Source of the DNA: Pontivivens ytuae
Lineage (GTDB): Bacteria > Pseudomonadota > Alphaproteobacteria > Rhodobacterales > Rhodobacteraceae
DNA: 64,000 nucleotides
NCBI RefSeq assembly: GCF_015679265.1
Contig: NZ_CP064942.1
Coordinates: forward strand, 558,001-622,000
Reading direction: 5' to 3'
Below the pieces are notes generated by a model that was not told where the DNA came from, made no database searches, and was given only the letters and a program-made list of their open reading frames with translations. Below are positions 57,945 to 64,000 of this stretch, in pieces; position 1 is the stretch's first letter, and every line of letters begins with the position of its first letter. The translations under genes were made by a program, and so were the position numbers.

Positions 57945-57960
57945 GGTTGCGCATGCAACC
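57945..57960. promoter_or_regulatory. Palindrome upstream of the methyltransferase
   Basis: GGTTGC-GCAT-GCAACC, a perfect 6-bp inverted repeat with a 4-nt centre, 30 bp upstream of the methylase ATG. Placement fits an operator or controller-protein site, though the sequence alone cannot prove it. Confidence 0.45.
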
Positions 57961-58315
57961 GATCTGCCGCTCTGGCTAAGAGGGGGGTGCAAGGATCACG
58001 GGCGCAGCTTTTGCTGCGGGACCGGAGCCACGCGCAGCTGCACAAGCCGCAGGGCGCGGAAGCGAGCATGGCGAGGACCCACCCCTTGGTCCGCGCCGGG
58101 GGCAACGCCCCAAGCCTTAAATCCACGCAAGACGACCAGCACAGCCGCAGGCTTTGCTCCTCTGCCCTTCAATCCCTGCTCAGATCTTCACGCCGATCCT
58201 CCACTGCCAAGATCCGTCCCCCGCCGCCCATCGGGCCTTCAGGGGCCAATGAGGATGGGACGGGGCCGAAAGGCCCTGATGGTCGGGGCCTCCTGATCCA
58301 CCCAAGGAGGATGAC
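57961..58315. other. Stem-loop-rich non-coding region
   Basis: About 355 bp with no convincing gene. Hairpins include CGCAGC-TTTT-GCTGCG (58003-58018) and GGGGC-AAC-GCCCC (about 58102-58114). The region lies between the methylase and the small gene at 58316 and could be an oriT, an RNA leader, or a replication/partition remnant. No nic-site motif is identified. Confidence 0.45.
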
Positions 58316-58489
58316 ATGAAGCTCATCACACGCTTTGAAGCGGCACAGCGCAGCACACCTGAGCTGCACCGCCTGCTGCGCGAGACATTCAACGCCCTGG
58401 TGCAGTCCGATCCGGACACGGCGCAGCGCCGCAATGCGCTCGCGTCCATCGAGACGATCCAGGCGGAATTGGCATCGCGGGATCCGTAG
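58316..58489 (+). CDS. Small acidic/basic 57-residue protein
   Basis: ATG 58316 with AAGGAGG 5 nt upstream. Sequence begins KLITRFEAAQRSTPELHRLL and continues RETFNALVQSDPDTAQRRNA, ending ELASRDP; all helical, no Cys. Ribosome site and context make it real. The family is unrecognised to me; similar small proteins accompany relaxase genes in alphaproteobacterial elements. Confidence 0.7.
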   Translation: MKLITRFEAAQRSTPELHRLLRETFNALVQSDPDTAQRRNALASIETIQAELASRDP

Positions 58490-58522
58490 CCGGCTCCCGC
58501 AAGATGGCGCATGCTGTATTGG

Positions 58523-58596
58523 TATGCGCCATTCGCCATAACTTACATTCATGCTCCAATCATCATATTGACATTTTATGCTTCATTCGGCATAAT
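58523..58596 (+). promoter_or_regulatory. hipBA promoter with three phased operators
   Basis: Promoter TTGACA (58568-58573), 17-bp spacer, CATAAT (58591-58596). Operator-like 18-mers follow the pattern TATGC-N8-GCATA: 58577-58594 is perfect and overlaps the -10; 58523-58540 has one mismatch; 58550-58567 is degenerate. Their centres lie exactly 27 bp apart (58531.5, 58558.5, 58585.5). The shape recalls the E. coli HipB operators TATCC-N8-GGATA. Confidence 0.75.
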
Positions 58597-58616
58597 AGAA
58601 CAAAAAGAGGCCAAGC

Positions 58617-58868
58617 ATGGACCATATCGCCCGCACCCCCAAACAGATCGGAGACGCCCTGCGCCGCATCCGGCGGTCCCAGGATCAGACCCAGAGCGAG
58701 ACCGGCCGCAAGGCGGGCCTGCGCCAGGAAACCCTCTCCAAGATCGAGACCGGCAATCCGGCGACCAAGATCCAGACCATCTGCGACATCCTCGCGGCCC
58801 TCGATCTGGAGCTGGTGATCCGGGAGCGCAGCAAGGGCGCGCCCGACGAGATCGAGGACATCTTCTGA
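58617..58868 (+). CDS. hipB: HipB-type antitoxin (XRE family)
   Basis: 83 residues with GAGG 8 nt upstream. Helix-turn-helix: IGDALRRIRRSQDQTQSETG, RKAGLRQETLSKIETGNP, KIQTICDILAALDLELVI. It should bind the phased TATGC operators upstream and neutralise HipA. Stop overlaps the hipA ATG by one base (TGATG), the standard operon design. Confidence 0.88.
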   Translation: MDHIARTPKQIGDALRRIRRSQDQTQSETGRKAGLRQETLSKIETGNPATKIQTICDILAALDLELVIRERSKGAPDEIEDIF

Positions 58869-60175
58869 TGGGGCGTCAGCGCAAATACACGCCCTTGGAG
58901 GTCTTCCTGAACACCCGCCATGTGGGCCGGCTGACGCGGCAGAGCAGCGGCGCCATCGACTTCCAGTATGCGCCGGAGTGGCTCGCCTGGGAGCACACGA
59001 TGCCGATCTCCCTGTCGCTGCCTTTGCGGGAGGACCGCTATCTCGGTGCGCCGGTCATCGCCGTCTTCGACAACCTGCTGCCCGACAGCGACGCGATCCG
59101 CCGGCGGGTCGCCGAGCGCCGGGGCGCGGAGGGCATCGACGCCTTCAGCCTGCTGAGTGCGGTCGGCCGGGATTGCGTCGGGGCTCTGCAATTCCTGCCC
59201 GAGGGAGAGGTGCCGGATCCGGCGGACCAGATCCGCGGCGATGTCCTGGACGAGGATGAGATCGCCGCGATGATCGCCAATCTCGGCAATGTGCCGCTGG
59301 GCTTGGGCGACGACCAGGACTTCCGAATCTCCATTGCCGGGGCGCAGGAAAAGACCGCGCTGCTCTATCACGACGGGCACTGGCTGCGCCCGCATGGCAC
59401 CACGCCGACCACCCATATCCTGAAGCCGCAGATCGGGCGCCTGCCCCTCGGTGTCGATCTCTCCCACTCGGTGGAGAACGAGCATCTCTGCCTGCGGCTG
59501 CTGGAGGCCTTCGGGCTGGAGGTCGCCCAGACCGAGATCCGCGACTTCGGCGAACACCGCGTCCTGGTCGTCGAACGCTTCGACCGGCGGCATGCTGCAG
59601 ACGGACGCCTGCTGCGTCTGCCGCAGGAGGACTGCTGCCAGGCTCTCGGCGTGCCGCCCACGCGCAAGTACCAGAACGATGGCGGGCCGAGTGCCGCCGA
59701 CATCCTGGATCTGCTCAAGGCCAGCGATGTGCCCGAGCAGGACCGCATCGCCTTCCTGAAGGCCCAGATCCTGTTCTGGCTGATGGCCGCCACGGACGGG
59801 CATGCGAAGAACGTCAGCCTGTTCCTGCGGCCCGGCGGGCGGTTCCGCCTCACGCCGCTCTACGATGTGATCTCGGTCCAGCCCAGTATCGATGCAGGTC
59901 AGCTGCAGGGACCAAAGGTGAAGCTCGCGATGTCGGTCGGGACCAACCGGCACTACCGTGTCGATGACATCGTGGCTCGGCACTTCATGCAGACCGCCGA
60001 GCGGGCGGGTCTCTCGCGGGATGTCGTGGTGCGGCTGCTCGAAGAGATCGAAGCGGCGTTTGAGTATGCGTTTGAGCGGGTTGAGGCGCAGCTCGGGCGG
60101 GATGTTCCGGAGGAGCTGGTCAAGTCGGTGAAGGCGCGGATGCGGGGGCTGTTGCAGCGGGGTACTGTGGTTTAG
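58868..60175 (+). CDS. hipA: HipA-type serine/threonine kinase toxin
   Basis: 435 residues, the full HipA length (about 440). N-terminal HipA-couple domain (YTPLEVFLNTRHVGRLTRQS; FQYAPEWLAW), then the kinase-like core: AGAQEKTALL, HILKPQ, VERFDR, the catalytic WLMAATDGHAKNVSLFL (D-G-H-A-K-N) and YDVIS. HipA kinases phosphorylate glutamyl-tRNA synthetase or related targets, causing growth arrest. No truncation is seen. Coupled to the antitoxin by one-base overlap. Confidence 0.93.
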   Translation: MGRQRKYTPLEVFLNTRHVGRLTRQSSGAIDFQYAPEWLAWEHTMPISLSLPLREDRYLGAPVIAVFDNLLPDSDAIRRRVAERRGAEGIDAFSLLSAVGRDCVGALQFLPEGEVPDPADQIRGDVLDEDEIAAMIANLGNVPLGLGDDQDFRISIAGAQEKTALLYHDGHWLRPHGTTPTTHILKPQIGRLPLGVDLSHSVENEHLCLRLLEAFGLEVAQTEIRDFGEHRVLVVERFDRRHAADGRLLRLPQEDCCQALGVPPTRKYQNDGGPSAADILDLLKASDVPEQDRIAFLKAQILFWLMAATDGHAKNVSLFLRPGGRFRLTPLYDVISVQPSIDAGQLQGPKVKLAMSVGTNRHYRVDDIVARHFMQTAERAGLSRDVVVRLLEEIEAAFEYAFERVEAQLGRDVPEELVKSVKARMRGLLQRGTVV

Positions 60176-60347
60176 ATGGGCCGGTTGTTATGGCGGGTCG
60201 GCGTGAAAGCCGTATCTGGCAGCGGCCCGATTCTGCCGTTTGACCATCAAGCGCGCCGCTGCAGTGCGCCGACCAAAGCCGCCATCTGCCGCGCCTGCGA
60301 ACGAAGAGAACCGTCCAAGGTCGAAAGGCGGACAGAGCGACTATGCC

Positions 60348-60737
60348 TTATTCCACGCGAACGAACTTGCGCATGGTTAACCCTTCTACCGTTTTGAAAT
60401 GTGTCGGACGAAGTTCACCCTCATCCGCAGCGATGAAGCGGAAAGTCTGATCGGTTAGCTCATAGATCGCCGGAAGTTCTTTCCCTGCGTCTTCACCGAT
60501 TGAATCCACCCATGTGATCGCTTTCGGTGTTGTTGTCGCATCCAGCTCAAAAGTTCCCTTGAGCAGCAGTCTGTCATCCGGCGCAATGACCCTAAATTCA
60601 TTGCCCTCGAAGACACACACTGCCCCAGGTGCTGTGTGCTCGTCATTTGGCGGCTCGATAACACCATCCGCCTCAAGATAGGTCTGCGACCACACACCTT
60701 GGAGTTGATCAAAGTCAGCTTGGCTAATCGGGTCCAT
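60348..60737 (-). CDS. TIGR03067-like domain protein
   Basis: 129 residues. Pattern FDQLQGVWSQTYLEADGVIE, then FEGNEFRVIAPDDRLLLKGTFEL, TTPKAITWVD and LPAIYELTDQTFRFIAADEGELRPTHF, close to the about 107-residue TIGR03067 domain best known from planctomycetes. No signal peptide. Function unknown. Moderate GC and isolated orientation suggest cargo. 172 bp of non-coding DNA separate it from hipA. Confidence 0.65.
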   Translation of the reverse strand: MDPISQADFDQLQGVWSQTYLEADGVIEPPNDEHTAPGAVCVFEGNEFRVIAPDDRLLLKGTFELDATTTPKAITWVDSIGEDAGKELPAIYELTDQTFRFIAADEGELRPTHFKTVEGLTMRKFVRVE

Positions 60738-60964
60738 GGAAGCTCTATCGGGTTATTCACTACTCAGGAGAGGGATAGCCTATTGCAGGTTAAATGTCGT
60801 TGATGGGATCTGTGCGGACCTCGGACGCACCGCGGCATCTTCCGCCGCTTGGCTCGAACGCACGTCGAGGACGGCCCACACCGGACCTTCATCCCGACAT
60901 AAAGCGCCGCGCTGCAGCTTCACCAAACCGGTCATTCGTTCGAGCTACCTTTCCCACTACCGTC
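60738..60964. other. Intergenic region of the island
   Basis: About 225 bp with no ribosome site or motif; contains a GC-richer stretch (60830-60930) that reads like a worn intergenic repeat. I see nothing further. Confidence 0.35.
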
Positions 60965-61147
60965 TTGACGAGCAGCGCCAAATTCGCCGCAGAAAATCTG
61001 GCGATTGATGGCGCAAGGTGTGTCTTGCGGGAAGTTGTATACGTTGGATGGACGCCGGAGGCCGGATGCAGCTATCTTTTTCACCTGCAGGCTCCATATG
61101 CCGTAGAAACACTTTGGTGGAACCTGCAACCGCATGGTGAGGCTTGA
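60965..61147 (+). CDS. Possible short gene upstream of the protease
   Basis: TTG 60965 to TGA 61145-61147 gives 60 residues; the C-terminal part looks protein-like (REVVYVGWTPEAGCSYLFHL, then QAPYAVETLWWNLQPHGEA). The TGA is embedded in the next gene's TTG start (TTGA), an arrangement that suggests coupling. The start is a guess, and the fragment may be the 3' end of a decayed gene. Confidence 0.3.
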   Translation: MTSSAKFAAENLAIDGARCVLREVVYVGWTPEAGCSYLFHLQAPYAVETLWWNLQPHGEA

Positions 61148-62178
61148 CGCAGTATAAATTATTGGAGGCAATCATTCCATTTCCTGTAGAAGTACACCCG
61201 GACGAAGTAGATGAAAGGGGACTCTTTCTCGTCCAAAGTCCAGAGATCAGATCGAAGGTGCTCCCGCTTTTCCGGATCAACCCACAATCGCCAAACGAAC
61301 GACCTGCGGGTCATGGCACGACCTTTCGGATTGATCCGTGGTGTATGTGCGCGACCGCCTTTCACGTGATCGAGGAACTTGTCGAGTATTGCGAAACGCA
61401 GCAAGGCGTTCGTATTCGCCCGGATGTTGCACTTGCAGCGCTTGATTTTCGAGGGATCGTTTATGGAACGGTGGCCATACCACGTGATTGGTGGCGCCCT
61501 CTTGAAGGTATGAGCGCATCTCACGTTGGGATAGAGAACAGACCGATGCAACCGACAGCCATCCGAAACCTCAGCGAATTAGCAGCTCTTTTCATTAGTC
61601 CATCGCCGCAGCACAATGGCGCTTCAGAGTACTTTGATTTGGATCTGCGCTGGACACCAAAAATCGGCGATCAGGTTATGGCACTCGGGTACGCCGATCT
61701 CGATGTGGACACGCAAGGGAGAGGCGAACAGCGCCCAATGCAGCAGTATATCTATGGTTCGGTGTCTGAAGTTGTAGAATTGGAGTCAGCTGATGTTACG
61801 CGTGGACGACCGTGGCCGATGATGCGAGTGCAAGCGAATTGGCCTGGTGGCATGAGCGGAGGCCCCGTATTCAACACAGAAGGCCGGGTTGTGGGACTCG
61901 TGAGCACTGGGTTTCCCGGTCAAGACATCGCCACAGCAACGTTTTTTTCTTCCTGGGACATCCCACAGCAGACTTTCCAGTCATTGGATCCAGCGAATCC
62001 TGGCTGGTTCCATTGCATCGGTGTCTATGACGCTGAAGAACGCATTAGATGGGTCGGTCCGAACAGGGCGGAAGCGTCTAGATTCGCCGCTGATCAAAAC
62101 CTTTCTGATGTTCGCGCGATTTCCTTCAAACCTGCTTCACAGGAATACATGGTGCTGCAAAGAATACCTCTCGAGTAG
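61144..62178 (+). CDS. Trypsin-like serine protease
   Basis: 344 residues from TTG 61144. The catalytic His is in CMCATAFHVIEEL near residue 75, with an Asp candidate in the RPDVALAALDFRG region, and the Ser in PGGMSGGPVFNTEG (GxSGGPV) with GRVVGLVSTG after it. This is a chymotrypsin/trypsin_2-type fold without signal peptide, therefore cytoplasmic, as in proteases of phage-defence and regulated-cleavage modules. An N-terminal segment of about 60 residues is unlike known proteases. Lower-GC codon use marks it as cargo. The start codon is uncertain. Confidence 0.75.
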   Translation: MTQYKLLEAIIPFPVEVHPDEVDERGLFLVQSPEIRSKVLPLFRINPQSPNERPAGHGTTFRIDPWCMCATAFHVIEELVEYCETQQGVRIRPDVALAALDFRGIVYGTVAIPRDWWRPLEGMSASHVGIENRPMQPTAIRNLSELAALFISPSPQHNGASEYFDLDLRWTPKIGDQVMALGYADLDVDTQGRGEQRPMQQYIYGSVSEVVELESADVTRGRPWPMMRVQANWPGGMSGGPVFNTEGRVVGLVSTGFPGQDIATATFFSSWDIPQQTFQSLDPANPGWFHCIGVYDAEERIRWVGPNRAEASRFAADQNLSDVRAISFKPASQEYMVLQRIPLE

Positions 62179-62353
62179 CGAGCAAGCAGTCGGCCCAAAC
62201 CGGTCGCTCGATCTGTTACTGCAATGCTGCGGCCGCAGCCCGCATAGCCGTCATTCGCTGCACGCCAAATCAGGGTTCAGGCCAATTTGCGGTCTGCGGA
62301 TATTGCTGCCGTCCGTCACAGCAATGCCATTGACCGTTTCAGCGGATTCCGCG

Positions 62354-62382
62354 TTGCTAGTATCAAAAGCCACCAATACTAT
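62354..62382 (+). promoter_or_regulatory. Candidate promoter of the C-anchored membrane gene
   Basis: TTGCTA (62354-62359), 17-bp spacer, TACTAT (62377-62382), 40 bp before ATG 62423. Confidence 0.5.
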
Positions 62383-62422
62383 ATTGTGTGGATGGCGGCA
62401 CGATGAAGGCAAGATATATACG

Positions 62423-63640
62423 ATGAGCGAAGATGATGCCGACGATGAGAGGCCCAAGGGTTTCGACATTTCAAAGTTAAACGTAGAAATGAGCGATGAA
62501 GAGCGCTCGGCAGCGGATGTGCGACTAAAGGAACAGTTCAAAGAATTAGCGGAAGGTACGACTGTCATGGCAGATGCTATGCGAGGTATCGGCGGACTGA
62601 GTTCGGTCGAGGAAGCCAAGCGTTTCGCCAACAACTTGCAGGACGCAATCAATGCTAGCGGGCTTGGAAGCATCCAAGACCAATTCGACACGATCACAGA
62701 TCGTGGCGTCCTCTCTGGGATGTTTGCGGCTCGAGAACGGATGCGCGATCTTCTACCCGACATTCAAGCACATACATCTGCGCTCGCGGGCTTGCCTGAT
62801 TACGCCGCACATACCTCTGCGATCCAGAGTGCCTTGGAGGCTGTTACCGCTCTACCCGAGCCGTGGGGCGACGTCTACGGTCTCACCGCTACGTCCCGAC
62901 TGGCGGAAGAAATGCGCAGACAGCATGCTCTTTATCTGGAACCTATCGGTACCTTCGCTGACATTCGAAGTGGAGCCATAGCTGATACCCACCAATCGAT
63001 TCAGGCGATGGTATTGCCACGTTTGGATATAAAGGAATCGTTAGGCATCGAACGCATGGCAGATGCATTCGGCGCAGCAAACGTGTATCAGTCACTTGGT
63101 TTGGTATCGGATTACGACGCCCAAATGCGCGCAATCACTTCATCGCTCAGCGGACACATGGAGGCGCTGACTGCTGCTCAGGCCGTGCGGGACGCCATGT
63201 TCCCATCGGGCTTGACCGACGCCATCGAAAGCTTGTTGGCCCGTAGCATTGCGGCGCAAGAGGCTATGCTAGCGGAGTATCGAGAAAGCGCATCTGACGC
63301 CAAGACAGAAGCCCGCTTCAATCGACGGATGGTGACACTTACCACCATTATTAACATCTTGATGTTCTTCATGACCGTGGCCCTAAACATCGAGGATAGA
63401 CTAGTAGATGATGATGCAGCGGTGCGCGAAAACGCTGAAGCAGTCCGGCAGATGCGGCAGTCCTTCGATGAAATGGCAGCTCAGGTGCAGCGCACGAATG
63501 AGATGCAGGAGGCCGCGACAGAACAGGACAGAGCCGCTGACGCGGCCGTTGCAGATCTTCTAAGAGAAATAGCGAACAGATTGTCTGACGAAGCGGAGTC
63601 AGGGAAGCACGACGTCCCAAAGCCTCCCTTGGTAGACTAG
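62423..63640 (+). CDS. Hypothetical protein with C-terminal membrane anchor and coiled coils
   Basis: 405 residues from ATG 62423. Acidic start (SEDDADDERPKGFDISKLN), helical body with repeat-like LRALPD/AHTSAL segments (about residues 110-140), then a long helix with AEMLAEYRESASDAKTEARF-like charge, one membrane helix near residues 312-331 (LTTIINILMFFMTVALNI), and an acidic coiled-coil tail (ENAEAVRQMRQSFDEMAAQV). Unrecognised; the layout (cytoplasmic sensor-like body, anchor, tail) resembles effectors of defence-type operons. Separate promoter from the protease. Confidence 0.7.
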   Translation: MSEDDADDERPKGFDISKLNVEMSDEERSAADVRLKEQFKELAEGTTVMADAMRGIGGLSSVEEAKRFANNLQDAINASGLGSIQDQFDTITDRGVLSGMFAARERMRDLLPDIQAHTSALAGLPDYAAHTSAIQSALEAVTALPEPWGDVYGLTATSRLAEEMRRQHALYLEPIGTFADIRSGAIADTHQSIQAMVLPRLDIKESLGIERMADAFGAANVYQSLGLVSDYDAQMRAITSSLSGHMEALTAAQAVRDAMFPSGLTDAIESLLARSIAAQEAMLAEYRESASDAKTEARFNRRMVTLTTIINILMFFMTVALNIEDRLVDDDAAVRENAEAVRQMRQSFDEMAAQVQRTNEMQEAATEQDRAADAAVADLLREIANRLSDEAESGKHDVPKPPLVD

Positions 63641-63726
63641 GGACTCAAGGACTGTCGGTCGAGACCACTTTCTGATGTAGGCCGCGTCGTCATCATATAT
63701 ACTTTTGCAAAGCTGGTTTGAGACGC

Positions 63727-63930
63727 GTGAACGACCGAAGTGACACGAAACCCGATCATGAAGCCGCCAAGCTCCCTGAGGCTCAAAACCTACCCGCGGT
63801 GATTGAGCAGGACGGTCTTCCTGTGCCAGCTCCACAGGAAACAGCAGGCAAACCCAAGAAAATTGAGCCGCCTGAAAAGGGTACATTTGCCAGCGAAGCA
63901 CTGTCTAGCCCCCTGTGTCTGGGCCACTGA
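63727..63930 (+). pseudogene. Hypothetical gene interrupted by the IS at the window end
   Basis: From GTG 63727 (TTG 63718 possible) the frame reads NDRSDTKPDHEAAKLPEAQN and on to PEKGTFASEAL, Pro- and Lys-rich, and then runs into the IS end near 63900 and stops at 63928-63930. The last residues (SSPLCLGH) come from IS sequence. Only the N-terminal part of the original gene is present here. Confidence 0.5.
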
Positions 63931-64000
63931 TCAGGGGTTTCTCTAATATTGTTTCAGGAACGGGTGGGCGCATGTTGAGTGCCTGATGCGGTCGGGTGTG
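63905..64000 (-). mobile_element. IS element, C-terminal end of a DDE transposase
   Basis: Minus-strand frame from base 64000 to TAG 63905-63907 encodes HTRPHQALNMRPP and a short tail (VPETILEKPLISGPDTGG). Y-N-x-x-R-P-H-x-A-L is the C-terminal signature of integrase-core (rve) transposases of IS3/IS481-type elements. The IS end should lie near 63898-63905. The rest of the element is outside the window. Confidence 0.8.

Noticed and set aside
60794..60964. Longer version of the small frame before the protease
   Set aside because: The N-terminal part is low-complexity Arg/Pro/Ser typical of non-coding DNA.

Overview
The window looks like a chromosomal segment of a high-GC alphaproteobacterium of the Rhodobacteraceae/Roseobacter group. 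The support is the 14-gene nuo cluster interleaved with small lineage-type genes (a DUF5337-like gene and a helix-hairpin-helix gene between nuoE and nuoF), the birA-coaX-rnj genes behind nuoN, aconitase next to ccmAB, and alphaproteobacterial-type promoters. The genus cannot be fixed by reading alone.

Layout. 1-14,415: mixed housekeeping and small accessory genes: two alpha/beta hydrolases, an SDR, a GT4 glycosyltransferase, a MipA/OmpV outer-membrane protein, thrS, three tandem YhhN-family membrane genes, infC with a probable ATA start, an EamA exporter, a LpxL-type acyltransferase, a DUF1223 protein, an isoprenylcysteine-methyltransferase-like protein and a third hydrolase. 14,796-19,077: acnA, then divergent ccmA-ccmB. 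19,346-29,415: SnoaL-like protein, prfC with an overlapping DUF6869-like gene, a His-rich PCuAC-like periplasmic protein, ferredoxin-NADP reductase, a DJ-1/PfpI protein with a divergent LysR regulator, a DEAD-box helicase and an EF-hand protein.

29,449-51,025 is one unbroken minus-strand array: nuoABCDEFGHIJKLMN, then birA, coaX and rnj. Ten additional small genes sit between nuo subunits (DUF3291, DUF4259, DUF5337, lipoproteins, a zinc-ribbon membrane protein, a 25-residue membrane peptide and others). Three of them start at GTG or TTG exactly 7 nt after a GGAG that overlaps the upstream stop region (GGAGTGA), so translation is probably coupled. Upstream lie a good promoter, two identical tRNA-Asp genes, an HWE-type sensor kinase preceded by a CtrA-like box, and a Met-rich secreted protein.

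From about 53,770 to the right edge the window is an integrated mobile island. A 19-bp sequence that fits the 3' end of a tmRNA/tRNA-like gene marks the left junction. It is followed by mobC and a relaxase, low-GC cargo (a membrane protein plus a secreted tail-collar-like protein), an orphan DNA methyltransferase, a hipBA toxin-antitoxin pair with three evenly phased operators, a TIGR03067-like protein, a trypsin-like protease and a C-terminally anchored membrane protein. It ends with a gene cut by an IS whose transposase C-terminus forms the last 96 bases. The other end of the island and any integrase lie outside the window.
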